NCBI RefSeq assembly: GCF_017303295.1 | Contig: NZ_JAFKOK010000009.1 | Location: 1 to 64,000 of the forward strand | From: Rhodobacter sp. NTK016B | GTDB taxonomy: Bacteria > Pseudomonadota > Alphaproteobacteria > Rhodobacterales > Rhodobacteraceae | Length of the DNA stretch: 64,000 nucleotides | Direction of reading: 5' to 3' | Shown here: positions 9,718 to 17,053 of the stretch, in pieces | How positions within the stretch are numbered: position 1 is the first letter of the stretch | Layout: each line of letters starts with the position of its first letter | Notes under the pieces: model-generated | What the model was told of the DNA's origin: nothing | Databases searched by the model: none | The model's input: only the letters and a program-made list of their open reading frames with translations | Made by a program: the position numbers and the translations under genes

Positions 9718-10127
9718 CAAGCCTTTTTCAGGCCGCGTGAAATAGCGCGGCGGATGCGCCGGCGGATCTCGGGGCGCCACGCCCGATAGACCGGAAAGAA
9801 AAACGGGTTCGCGTTCATCTTCGTGGTGCCAAACTCTTGGAAGCGCGCGTAGAATGCGTCCCCACCGCCGGCGTAGATCGTGATCCGCATTGCGCCGTAC
9901 TCGCTACCCCGGAAACTACCGATGGCGAGCGTTCCGGCAGGGGCGTCGCCCCAAGTCCAGCCGATTGACGCGGCAAGATCGCCGTCCTTATTGGGCGCAA
10001 GGCGCTGCATATCCGCGACGATCTCGGTCGCGATGGCCTCCATTTCCGCCGTGACCTCGGCCTTCACGACCTGCGGGATGCGCTCCCAGCGGCGCATGAG
10101 GTAACTTAGCCCTTGGACCTGCGTCAT
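9717..10127 (-). CDS. HK97 gp10-like head-tail joining / tail completion protein
   Basis: A 136-residue protein starting at the ATG at 10127; an in-frame TTG at 10178 is less likely. It begins with a long helix (residues about 10-45) ending MQRLAPNKDGDLAASIG, which is characteristic of the HK97 gp10 family, and ends in a basic tail (RRIRRAISRGLKK). These proteins help terminate or attach the tail. In most phages this gene touches the adaptor and DUF3168 genes. Here a 3.8-kb cassette separates it from them, so its transcription must come through or from that cassette. Confidence 0.78.
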   Translation of the reverse strand: MTQVQGLSYLMRRWERIPQVVKAEVTAEMEAIATEIVADMQRLAPNKDGDLAASIGWTWGDAPAGTLAIGSFRGSEYGAMRITIYAGGGDAFYARFQEFGTTKMNANPFFFPVYRAWRPEIRRRIRRAISRGLKKA

Positions 10128-10213
10128 GAGGGTTGCCGCCCTTTCAGCCTTGAGCCCTTGATTGGGTGACGGTTTCAACCGATGGTCGAGCGGTTGTGTT
10201 TACGGAGATACCA

Positions 10214-10702
10214 ATGTTGAAAGTGCTATCAGCAGCAGTTATTGCGGCTTCAGGATTGGGGGGATGCCAGTTCACGCAGACTGTCGAAGAACAAGCGCTC
10301 ATCGCCTGCGAATCTGTTTTTTCTGAGCGTCTGCGATCCCCGTCGAGCTATCGCAGGATCTCTGCGACAACCGTGCGGGAAGCGCCCTTTACCTTTGAAT
10401 GGTGGGACGAATACATGCGCAATCGCGGCGGGCCAGACTTTTCCAGAGGCACGGCAGAAGAGCGCGACCTGCACGCTCGCGGCGTGGAGATCGCTCGCCA
10501 CCAGGAAGCTTCTGGCAGTTTCCGAGTTTTGTCCTCTGTCGTCCGTTATGAGGCGTCTAATGCCCTCGGGGTTTCCCTTGCAGGTCAGTTCTTTTGTGAA
10601 GCCGTCCACAGAAGTGGCGATGAAAACGACGAATTCGATACAGTGTTGGTCGACGGGCTCAGCGCATTTGACTACACACTCAGGCAGATCCGCGGCGGTT
10701 AA
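10214..10702 (+). CDS. Predicted lipoprotein, opposite strand to the tail operon (moron)
   Basis: A 162-residue protein read against the surrounding tail genes. The ATG follows a GGAGA site. Residues 1-19 form a short signal peptide ending in a lipobox (GLGGC, Cys at about 19), so the product should be a lipoprotein at the cell envelope. The rest has two further Cys pairs in reach (CESVF and FFCEAV) and no family I recognise. Base composition is visibly less GC-rich than the tail genes, suggesting separate acquisition. A lysogen-expressed envelope protein, for example for superinfection exclusion, is a reasonable guess but only a guess. Confidence 0.72.
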   Translation: MLKVLSAAVIAASGLGGCQFTQTVEEQALIACESVFSERLRSPSSYRRISATTVREAPFTFEWWDEYMRNRGGPDFSRGTAEERDLHARGVEIARHQEASGSFRVLSSVVRYEASNALGVSLAGQFFCEAVHRSGDENDEFDTVLVDGLSAFDYTLRQIRGG

Positions 10703-10735
10703 AAGCTTGCCGTTTCAGGGCAAGCGATTGCCCTG
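10701..10735 (-). terminator. Intrinsic terminator overlapping a competing hairpin
   Basis: On the minus strand a seven-base-pair stem (10705-10711 with 10719-10725) is followed by a TTTT run at 10704-10701, a good intrinsic terminator for the gene ending at 10775. A second perfect eight-pair stem (10716-10723 with 10728-10735, loop GCGA) shares bases with it, so the two cannot form together. This lies inside the late operon, upstream of the remaining tail genes. Confidence 0.6.
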
Positions 10736-10774
10736 ATCGTGCCTTTACGGGACGACGGTTTCTGTTTCCGCAGA

Positions 10775-11173
10775 TCAGATGTACTCGCCATTCCCGCGCC
10801 ACGGGGACGCGATGCCGGGCCGGGCGTGTACGAGACCGCGCAGGCCCGGGTTTTCATCGGACCAACGGTGCCCGGTTGCCCAGACACCCTCAGGGATCAA
10901 GCCGTTGCTGTCACAGCGAAACTCGAAACCAGTGATCGACACATCATCCGGGGAGCTGTCATTCAGCAGCTCCAAGATGCACTCGACGTGCGCCATGATC
11001 TCCGCCATCCAGTCGTCAGCAGGCACGGGCGTTTCGGCGGGAGCCGGGACCGGAACAGCCCCGGTCATCATCGCTGCCAGCCCGGCGGCAGGTGCCGCAG
11101 ACAGTAGCTGTCGACGCGAAACCTGTTTTCCTTGGTTTTCTGCGGCGGCGAAGTTATGTTTGGCATAAGCCAT
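10775..11173 (-). CDS. Phage protein with twin-arginine-type signal
   Basis: A 132-residue protein with a strong GGAGG site before its ATG. Near residue 19 it carries SRRQLL followed by a hydrophobic Ala-rich stretch (SAAPAAGLAAMM) and a Pro/Ala region ending ALPHA-type APAET, which looks like a Tat export signal. The mature part is about 85 residues, contains two Cys (CILELL and FRCDSN) and matches nothing I know. Folded export of a prophage product would be unusual. It is the last gene of the leftward part of the inserted cassette and is followed by a terminator. Confidence 0.68.
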   Translation of the reverse strand: MAYAKHNFAAAENQGKQVSRRQLLSAAPAAGLAAMMTGAVPVPAPAETPVPADDWMAEIMAHVECILELLNDSSPDDVSITGFEFRCDSNGLIPEGVWATGHRWSDENPGLRGLVHARPGIASPWRGNGEYI

Positions 11174-11250
11174 TGCTTGATCCTCCAGAGATCGAAGTGG
11201 TGGACAAGGCCCTCGGTCAGCGCTGGTACCGCTGCCGGGGGCCGCTTCGT

Positions 11251-11676
11251 TTAGGTGTTCCCGGCCAAGAACGGTCCGCCGGAGTTTTTGAAGGCTGCCA
11301 GCATGTCATCAAGCGACATCGGGCTGTGATCCTTGGAAAACCGCGCCGCCTGACGGCAGTATTCAGAGAAGAACGGACCGCCATCGTCGGGGTGGCCGCT
11401 CATGTGATCCATCGCGCCGACCACAGCCTGGGCGATGGGATGCGGAACGATGGTGGCGATCTTGCTGCCGTTCCGCGCCGTAGTCGCGACCCTTCCGCCT
11501 TGATCAAAGCGCTGCGTGTTGCTCAGGAGACGGCGCGCAACGTCGCGCGGAACGAAAGCCCGGGCGAGCTCCTGCATATCGACCCACAGGAAGTCTGGCT
11601 CGTCATGCGGCGGCGTGAAAAACGACACCGGCCTGCCGTTGATGATGGCTTCTCCGATTTTCGTAGCGCGCTTCAT
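11251..11676 (-). CDS. Hypothetical phage cassette protein
   Basis: A 141-residue soluble protein starting at an ATG that overlaps the DUF3102-like gene stop (ATGA). Notable segments are FFTPPHDEPDFLWVDMQELAR near residue 20 and a Gly-rich C-terminus. The first half (a beta strand pair, then an Ala/Arg helix) faintly recalls phage antirepressor or KilA-N-type modules, but I cannot support that. Coupling to the gene upstream implies joint function within the cassette. Confidence 0.6.
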   Translation of the reverse strand: MKRATKIGEAIINGRPVSFFTPPHDEPDFLWVDMQELARAFVPRDVARRLLSNTQRFDQGGRVATTARNGSKIATIVPHPIAQAVVGAMDHMSGHPDDGGPFFSEYCRQAARFSKDHSPMSLDDMLAAFKNSGGPFLAGNT

Positions 11677-12734
11677 GCCTGTGCTCCGTCGCGCTCATAG
11701 ACAAGAACCGGGCCGCCAAGAGTATCCAGGGCCTGCGAGAAATCCCGGCACATCTTCGCCGTTTTCGAGATCAGCCGCTGCACGTCCTGCGGAGGCTCGT
11801 GTTCGAGGTCGCTCACCTCGACCATTGCGAGCGCCAGAACCCGGTTAACCCCTTCCAAGTGCTCGCGGATCGCCTTGGCCTCCAGCTCCCCGTTGGTGCG
11901 GGCGCGGAGGAATGCGTCGTGCTCCTCCGCTTGCTTGCGGAAACGCTCGGCGCGTTCCGACAACCGCTCGACGTTCTCTCGGGCCTTGGCCTCCTCTTGC
12001 TTGGCCTTGGCGGCGTCAGACTGGACCCTTGCCAGTTCGTCTGCCGCAAGCCTTTGAGCCTCCGCCTTTGCCTTCGCCATGGCGGCGGCTTCGGCCTTCT
12101 CGGTGGCTTTTGCGAGGATCGCCCGCTGATCGGCTAACTGGGATCGCGCCAACTCTGCCTCCGAGCGGGCTTTTGCCAGATCGGCAGCGGCCGCTTGTGC
12201 GGCCTCGCGCGCGGCCTGATCGCGGGCCGCATCGACGAGGCTCCGTTGCCCTTCTGCCAAGGTGTCCGCCTTCTCTCGCTGACGCTCTGCCTCAGCGGTC
12301 GCGTCGTTGGCGCGCTTGATCGCCTCTGCCGCCTCGCGCTTGAGACGTTGAACCTCAGCCACGCTGACACTTTCGCCGGAAGCCGCTTTGGCCTCGACCA
12401 CTTGTCGCACCGGCTCAGGCGTCGAAGGGGCGGCGAGCTCATACAGGACGGTCGGGCTCAAATTCGACATAATGTCGATTTTGCCGCCGTAGGTATCCGC
12501 AACGCTGATGAAGCGCGCGGCGCTCCGGTCCGTCATCCCAAACTCGGCCTCGATCCACGGAAGAAATGCGCCATGCGGCAGCCGGTCCTTCGTGGCCTTG
12601 AGGTCTTGCCCGATGGCGATAATGTCCTCGACCGTTCTTTTCATCCGGTCGCGGATGCGGACAGCTGCGGCGCGGACCTCGACTTGGTCGGCAACCGACA
12701 TACCCGCATAATCGAACGTGGTGATCTCTGTCAC
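11673..12734 (-). CDS. DUF3102-like protein with long coiled coil
   Basis: A 353-residue protein starting with GTG in a GTGA overlap. Residues about 20-95 resemble DUF3102 (IGQDLKATKDRLPHGAF, then SAARFISVADTYG), a helical, probably DNA-binding module found in phage and plasmid genes. Residues about 120-290 form one long Ala/Glu/Lys/Arg coiled coil (ARENVERLSERAERFRKQ). The C-terminal 60 residues are a compact helical segment. The design, a DNA-binding head on a coiled-coil rod, suggests an oligomeric partition- or repression-type protein. It is the largest gene of the cassette inserted into the virion operon. Confidence 0.72.
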   Translation of the reverse strand: MTEITTFDYAGMSVADQVEVRAAAVRIRDRMKRTVEDIIAIGQDLKATKDRLPHGAFLPWIEAEFGMTDRSAARFISVADTYGGKIDIMSNLSPTVLYELAAPSTPEPVRQVVEAKAASGESVSVAEVQRLKREAAEAIKRANDATAEAERQREKADTLAEGQRSLVDAARDQAAREAAQAAAADLAKARSEAELARSQLADQRAILAKATEKAEAAAMAKAKAEAQRLAADELARVQSDAAKAKQEEAKARENVERLSERAERFRKQAEEHDAFLRARTNGELEAKAIREHLEGVNRVLALAMVEVSDLEHEPPQDVQRLISKTAKMCRDFSQALDTLGGPVLVYERDGAQA

Positions 12735-13189
12735 TGAGCGCGCCCTTCCCCGAAATAACCGCCCTTCGAGAAAACGGTCACGGTCGCCGCGATCTGGGCG
12801 GCATAACCCTTGACCGCGTCCTTGATTTCACGCCGGCTGCGACCCTTGGCCATACCTTCGTGGATGATGCTCGCCGCAGATCCCTCGATCAGGCGCAGGG
12901 CGTCCAGAACGATCACGTCCAAATCGTCCCGGCTTTCACGCTTGTCCTCGACCTGCTTCCGGTTCAGGCCGAAGGGTGCGTAGATGGACCGGGTGAAGTT
13001 CGAGAATGAGCGTTCAGGCGCGGTCGATGCGTTACCCTCCCCGTCCTCGTAGACATTGAAGTCCGCGATGGCGTCGGTGAATGAGACGCGAGCCTCTTTC
13101 CCAGCATCCCGGATCGCCAGCCAGTATTTGTTCCGGACGACAAGCCCCTTGCCTGCGGCCCCGGGTGCCGTCATATCGTGCTTGGACAT
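12731..13189 (-). CDS. Hypothetical phage cassette protein
   Basis: A 152-residue protein with AGGAAA upstream of its ATG, ending in overlap with the DUF3102-like gene. Visible elements are VVRNKYWLAIRDAGKEARVSF near residue 17 and a helical C-terminal half (RREIKDAVKGYAAQIAATV). Charge is mixed and there is no signal peptide. I do not recognise a family. Translational coupling links it to the DUF3102-like protein. Confidence 0.6.
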   Translation of the reverse strand: MSKHDMTAPGAAGKGLVVRNKYWLAIRDAGKEARVSFTDAIADFNVYEDGEGNASTAPERSFSNFTRSIYAPFGLNRKQVEDKRESRDDLDVIVLDALRLIEGSAASIIHEGMAKGRSRREIKDAVKGYAAQIAATVTVFSKGGYFGEGRAQ

Positions 13190-13233
13190 GCTGATTTCCT
13201 TTCAAGCTGATCAGCGTGTTGATGTTTGCCGCG

Positions 13234-13476
13234 TTACCGCGCGGCGGCGTCACTACCGGCAGCGGGGGCTTGGTCGCCAAACGAACCCCCCGCTGCCTTC
13301 ATCCCCAACGCATCGCTGAGGAGATTCTCGACCGTTTCCCGACGGCTCGTCATGCCTGCAGCAACGCCCCAGTCATCAACGCGACTGAGGAGATCGCTGG
13401 AGACCTCCACAACCAGACGCTGGGTCGATCGGGCAGCCTGCCGGTTCGCGGCATACAAGTTCCTTTGTGCATCCAT
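13234..13476 (-). CDS. Ribbon-helix-helix type DNA-binding protein
   Basis: An 80-residue protein. The ATG at 13476 follows GAGG at a good distance. Residues about 18-58 fit the ribbon-helix-helix pattern: a strand (TQRLVVEVSSDLLSRV), a helix with WGVAAG, then SRRETVENLLSDAL. Such proteins act as dimers on palindromic operators. It is encoded divergently from another ribbon-helix-helix-like gene 90 bases away and heads the leftward cassette genes, so it probably regulates this small region. The Gly/Ala/Asp-rich C-terminal tail looks disordered. Confidence 0.68.
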   Translation of the reverse strand: MDAQRNLYAANRQAARSTQRLVVEVSSDLLSRVDDWGVAAGMTSRRETVENLLSDALGMKAAGGSFGDQAPAAGSDAAAR

Positions 13477-13568
13477 GTTATCATCCTCATGACTAACCAT
13501 GTGAACATATTGCTGCACATCGCATCAGTATGTCAATAGGTGTGCACAAGCAAATGCAGGGGCACATG
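13477..13568. promoter_or_regulatory. Divergent promoter/operator region between two RHH genes
   Basis: This AT-richer gap separates two divergent ribbon-helix-helix-like genes. It contains the perfect palindrome TGTGCACA (13541-13548) and an ATGTG...CACAT pair at about 13499-13520. These are plausible operator half-sites for one or both regulators. No clean -10/-35 pair stands out. Confidence 0.4.
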
Positions 13569-13967
13569 ATGAGCGAAGACAGCAATCAGGAATCATCAAC
13601 AGTTAGAAAGGTTTACGTCTTCCCGAAGGATCTTGCGGACCGAATCTCTGCGTTTCAGAAAGCCAAAAAGCTACCTTCGGAGGTGGAGGCTGTGCGGCGG
13701 CTACTCGATGAAGCCCTGCTCCACCGAGACAACGACGACCTGCTGTTAGAGCGCCTAGTCGCGCGCCTGAACTCTGACGGGATGGTGACTAGCGCAGCAA
13801 AGGATGTTTTGGTTGGGCACCCGTTGGTGGCTTCAATATCCTTCCCGAGCATCGACGCCGTCGAGTTCAGAATGAAGAACGGGGCTGAATACAAGGTGTA
13901 CGACGACGGGAGGGTCTTTGAGGTAGATGCTGGCGTATGGCGCAAGTATGAGGTCATTCCGTTCTGA
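13569..13967 (+). CDS. RHH-like N-terminal DNA-binding protein with DUF2442-like tail
   Basis: A 132-residue protein. I chose ATG 13569 because GGGG lies six bases upstream; ATG 13566 is too close to it. Residues about 13-50 show a ribbon-helix-helix pattern (RKVYVFPKDLADRI, then EVEAVRRLLDEAL). The C-terminal 50 residues are a beta-type segment (VEFRMKNGAEYKVYDDGRVFEV) that could bind a ligand or partner. Lower GC than its neighbours suggests recent acquisition. It faces the tail-terminator gene and ends 25 bases from it with no visible terminator. Confidence 0.65.
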   Translation: MSEDSNQESSTVRKVYVFPKDLADRISAFQKAKKLPSEVEAVRRLLDEALLHRDNDDLLLERLVARLNSDGMVTSAAKDVLVGHPLVASISFPSIDAVEFRMKNGAEYKVYDDGRVFEVDAGVWRKYEVIPF

Positions 13968-13992
13968 CCCCACCCCCTCCGGCGACTGACCC

Positions 13993-14406
13993 CTACCGCT
14001 CCTCGATCTCAGCCTCGACCGTCACCACCCCGTGCCCGGTGACGCCGTCGCGGTCCATGAAGGCGCGCACCGCTGTCACGCGCAGCAGTGCCAAGGCGTG
14101 GACATCGAGACTCAGGCTCACCAGATGCAGCGCGTCTTTCACAGCGTCGGCCAGCTCGCGCGCCGGGCTGATGCGAGACCCGTATTTGCCACGGAGCCAG
14201 CAGTCGATCTGCAGGCTTTCCGTCCTGCCATTGATGCAGTCCATGTCCTGCAGCGTATAGTCGCTCGGGCCGAAGGTGATGCAGGCCGTGAACTCTTCCG
14301 GCAAGCCGCCGTCGAAGATCCGGTCGCCAGCGATCGCGCCGACAGCCGCATCCGCCACCAGCGCGTTGTAGATCGCCGTCTGAAGCTCTACGGACGGGCT
14401 GGCCAT
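13993..14406 (-). CDS. Tail terminator / completion protein (DUF3168 family)
   Basis: A 137-residue protein whose ATG at 14406 shares its A with the adaptor stop (TGATG). The opening SVELQTAIYNALVADAAV, followed by an IFDGGLP segment, and the beta pattern toward the end (HGVVTVEAEIEE) are typical of DUF3168 tail-completion proteins. It would cap the tail at the head-proximal end. It is the last virion gene before the inserted cassette. Confidence 0.8.
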   Translation of the reverse strand: MASPSVELQTAIYNALVADAAVGAIAGDRIFDGGLPEEFTACITFGPSDYTLQDMDCINGRTESLQIDCWLRGKYGSRISPARELADAVKDALHLVSLSLDVHALALLRVTAVRAFMDRDGVTGHGVVTVEAEIEER

Positions 14407-14780
14407 CAGACTGCTACCCCGAGCTCGACGACGATATAGACCCATGCCGGATCGGTGATCGCGTCCACCTCGCGAATGTTGTAACGGTTCCCCGGCAAGG
14501 CGTCGTCGCCCAGCCCGGACGCCAGGCCCCGGCGCACGTCGCGCATCCGCCATCCTGCGGTGATTGCGCGGCTGGCGGCGCTGGACCGGATCTTCACCTT
14601 GTAGACCGAGCGTCCCTGCAACCGGGCGGCATCGATAGCTTCGGAACCGCGCGCGTAGATGAAATCTGCCCGCACATTGAGGCGCTGCTCCCACGACCTG
14701 ATCTTGCCACCCGATCCGTCTGGCGTTTCCACGACTTCATCGAAGGCCACCCGCTCGCGGAGGAAGGTAGGCTTCTTCAT
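14406..14780 (-). CDS. Phage head-tail adaptor protein
   Basis: A 124-residue protein. The ATG at 14780 overlaps the methyltransferase stop (ATGA) and gives MKKPTFLRERVAFDE, a standard opening for the SPP1 gp16/HK97-type adaptor family. A central beta-rich stretch (YKVKIRSSAASRAITAGWRM) and NIREVDAITDPAW near the end match the fold, a small barrel joining the connector to the tail. The neighbours, tail terminator downstream and connector further upstream, support the call. Confidence 0.8.
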   Translation of the reverse strand: MKKPTFLRERVAFDEVVETPDGSGGKIRSWEQRLNVRADFIYARGSEAIDAARLQGRSVYKVKIRSSAASRAITAGWRMRDVRRGLASGLGDDALPGNRYNIREVDAITDPAWVYIVVELGVAV

Positions 14781-15340
14781 TCGACCCTCGCAAACCATGT
14801 GAAATTGTCGCCCAGATCGACGGCGGAGAAATGAGCATCCACCGCGCGGCGAACGCCCGAGAAGTCGAAACGCGGGTCTTCATTGTCGATGTCGTGCCCA
14901 CCGATCCACCCGCCCATCTTCACCTTGGGCAGCCACGCGGTGATGTCGGCCCGCACACCCGCTTCAGAATGATCGGCATCGAGAAACACCGCGTCGAAGT
15001 GCCGATCCGGGAACCTTGCGGCAACCTTCGCTGACCAGCCCTCGACGATTTCCGCCTGCCCTCGGTACCGGTCAGCAACGGCGCGGGCGTCCCGCTTATG
15101 CCGCTCGACGCGCGCGGCGTCGGTGTGCAACGCGTGATCGTCTCTCGTCGCGCGATAGGCCTCGGGCTGCTGATCGGTCGTCAGCCAATTGTCCACCATC
15201 GTCAGGTGCAGGCCCGGAGCCCGGCGCAGCAGGTAGTCGGACAGCTTGCCGCGCAGGACGCCAACCTCGGCCATCCGCGAACCTCTCGGCAGACGCCGCA
15301 GGATCGCTTGGCCACGCTGCTCAAGAGGCGGCAGCGACAC
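14777..15340 (-). CDS. Class I SAM-dependent methyltransferase within the head-tail genes
   Basis: A 187-residue protein with a Rossmann methyltransferase layout. Motif I is AEVGVLRGKLSDYL near residue 24, the acidic strand end is TMVDNW near 49, and FDAVFLDADHSEAGVR near 114 is followed by MGGWIGGHDID. This resembles small-molecule or sugar O-methyltransferases rather than DNA methyltransferases: there is no DPPY or PC motif. It lies in a block with a DUF115 protein and a glycosyltransferase, so sugar or protein methylation on the virion is a fair inference. The start overlaps the short upstream gene by 20 bases. Confidence 0.72.
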   Translation of the reverse strand: MSLPPLEQRGQAILRRLPRGSRMAEVGVLRGKLSDYLLRRAPGLHLTMVDNWLTTDQQPEAYRATRDDHALHTDAARVERHKRDARAVADRYRGQAEIVEGWSAKVAARFPDRHFDAVFLDADHSEAGVRADITAWLPKVKMGGWIGGHDIDNEDPRFDFSGVRRAVDAHFSAVDLGDNFTWFARVE

Positions 15341-15500
15341 GCATCAACTCCACAGATGCCCCATTGTCCGCCACGATGACACGCGTATCGGACCCAAGCT
15401 GACCACGGATGCCTTCGACAATCCGCGCGCGCTGCTCGTCGGATACCGGCCCCGGATAGCGCACCACAACCACGTCCATCATCGTAACAGGACTCGCCAT
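15321..15500 (-). CDS. Small hypothetical phage protein
   Basis: A 59-residue protein with an excellent GGAGG site before ATG 15500, which argues against the longer reading from 15530. It consists of a strand (VVVVRYPG), a helix (EQRARIVEGIRGQL), a strand (TRVIVADNG) and a final helix, a ferredoxin-like pattern. It overlaps the methyltransferase gene. Function unknown; probably accessory to the sugar-modification block. Confidence 0.6.
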   Translation of the reverse strand: MASPVTMMDVVVVRYPGPVSDEQRARIVEGIRGQLGSDTRVIVADNGASVELMRVAAAS

Positions 15501-15511
15501 ATCAGCCTCCT

Positions 15512-16120
15512 TCACCAACCCACTTCCCAAGGTCGCGGCTTCCCATGGAAGGCAACCACGCGCGCGCCAGCGGGCACGCTTCCATTTCCGAACTCACGCC
15601 CCGGACGCATCGCCTTGCGGACGTGGACCTTGTAGCTCACCACCTGGCCGGGTATCGCGTCCTGCCATGTCGACCAAACCGCGCCGCAGTCCTCCAGAAA
15701 GGCCTGATCTCCGCCGCGCTGGTAGGTCCGCATCCAGCGCTCCGGATCATCCATCCAGCGAGTCCAGATCGCTTCTCTGTCAGCCTCTGGCAGGAACATG
15801 ACCGACGATTGCAGACCAGCAGGCCGGTACACATCCCGCATGATCGTCAGGCGCCGCCGCGCGGCCATATCCCCAAGATCGCCCACGATACTGGTGTCCA
15901 GATCGAAGAACAGCAGGCCGCCCGCCAGACCGGGCCGAAACAGCTCCATTTTCGCCCACCAACCCGGCCAGTTGTGCACCAGGGGAAACACAGTCACCCC
16001 CGGCACCGGCTCGTCAGAGAGCGCCACGAATGGCAGGCCGCAGAACCTCGCGACCTGATCGCGCAGGCGGGCCACGTGCTCGGGCCCGTATTCACCACCA
16101 CCGCGCAGAACGCAGATCAC
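15512..16120 (-). CDS. Glycosyltransferase-like protein
   Basis: A 202-residue protein starting with GTG at 16120, overlapping the DUF115 gene stop as GTGA; readings from farther upstream are out-of-frame shadows of that gene. The N-terminus (VICVLRGGGEYGPEHV) is a glycosyltransferase-like nucleotide-binding strand-loop. LLFFDLDTSIVG near residue 90 supplies a DxD metal/sugar-nucleotide motif, and GGDQAFLED occurs later, as in GT-A enzymes. It probably adds a sugar to a phage or host polymer. The target is unknown. Confidence 0.68.
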   Translation of the reverse strand: MICVLRGGGEYGPEHVARLRDQVARFCGLPFVALSDEPVPGVTVFPLVHNWPGWWAKMELFRPGLAGGLLFFDLDTSIVGDLGDMAARRRLTIMRDVYRPAGLQSSVMFLPEADREAIWTRWMDDPERWMRTYQRGGDQAFLEDCGAVWSTWQDAIPGQVVSYKVHVRKAMRPGREFGNGSVPAGARVVAFHGKPRPWEVGW

Positions 16121-16746
16121 GCGAGGCAAAGCGCTTCCTCGAAATCCACCTTCCTGTACCGCGTCAGCGCCGACCCCGGCGAACAATTCAGAACCTCGAC
16201 CCCTTGGGCGGCCGCGATCTTTGCCGCGGCATCTACTGCCCGGCGCCAGCGCGAGACGCTGCCCTGCCGAGGGTTGTTCAAGCCAACAGGGTGCGCTCCA
16301 TGCCAATGCAGTCCGTTTGCCACGGTCATGTCATAGCCGACCAGAAGCACCCGCTTCACACCGAACTGAATGGCGAGGTTCAGGCAATGGAAGCCGCTGT
16401 TTCCGCCCCAGCCGACTGTCCCTTTCGGCTCCAGAAAAATCCGGTCGTCGGGCTTCATGCAGCGAACATATCCCAGCCCGAATTTCCGGCAGGCGCGCTC
16501 CTCGATGCATAGCTTCTGCCCGGGGAACTCCTCCCAGCCCTTCGTTTTATCCCACCAAGCGTAATCGCAAGCGAACAGCATGTCGGCCCAAGGCGCCAGC
16601 TGCCATGAGTTGTTGATCACGATGACCTTCGCCCGGCCCTTTGCAGCCTCGACCGGCACCTTTTTCGCGGAAGGCCCGGCGGCGACGATCACCAGCGTCT
16701 CGCCCTCCCATGAGGGCCACCATTCAGGTGCAGGTTGGATCGGCAA
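16117..16746 (-). CDS. DUF115-like (MptE/sugar-transferase fold) protein
   Basis: A 209-residue protein with VIVAAGPSAKKV near residue 19, VIVINNSW near 41, and GGNSGFHCLNLAIQFGVKRV followed by HWHGAHP in the C-terminal half. These are the marks of the DUF115/MptE-like superfamily, found in flagellin glycosylation loci and in phages. It overlaps the glycosyltransferase gene (GTGA) and, by 23 bases, the connector. Placed among head-tail genes, it suggests modification of virion proteins or of cell-surface sugars during infection. Confidence 0.66.
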   Translation of the reverse strand: MPIQPAPEWWPSWEGETLVIVAAGPSAKKVPVEAAKGRAKVIVINNSWQLAPWADMLFACDYAWWDKTKGWEEFPGQKLCIEERACRKFGLGYVRCMKPDDRIFLEPKGTVGWGGNSGFHCLNLAIQFGVKRVLLVGYDMTVANGLHWHGAHPVGLNNPRQGSVSRWRRAVDAAAKIAAAQGVEVLNCSPGSALTRYRKVDFEEALCLA

Positions 16747-17053
16747 GGCGGTAAAGCAGCATTTCGGCGCGATGGGGCAGCCCGCCCCGCACTGCCTGTT
16801 CGTCGTCTTGCCCCTCGTACAGGTGCCGCGTCGTCAGGATCGCGGCCACGCGAACCGCAGCCGGAACAGTCGCCCCAGAAACCAGATCACCGCCGCTGTC
16901 CAGGTCGAGAAGCGCTTCGGCCCGCGTATCGAGATAGTCGATAACCGCCTCGCTTGCGGCGCCGATCAGGATCTCCAGCATATCGTCGTCGTCATCATAA
17001 TCGATGACAGGCTGCGCGGCTTTGACATCCTCCAAGGTGCAAAGCTCCACCAT
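16724..17053 (-). CDS. Head-tail connector protein (HK97 gp6-like)
   Basis: A 109-residue protein from ATG 17053, which overlaps the fibre gene stop (TGATG); the GTG three bases earlier is less likely. The pattern LCTLEDVKAAQ, an acidic run (YDDDDDMLEILI), helices and HLYEGQDDEQA fits the gp6 connector family, whose ring sits under the portal. Position between portal/fibre and adaptor agrees. Confidence 0.78.
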   Translation of the reverse strand: MVELCTLEDVKAAQPVIDYDDDDDMLEILIGAASEAVIDYLDTRAEALLDLDSGGDLVSGATVPAAVRVAAILTTRHLYEGQDDEQAVRGGLPHRAEMLLYRLADPTCT

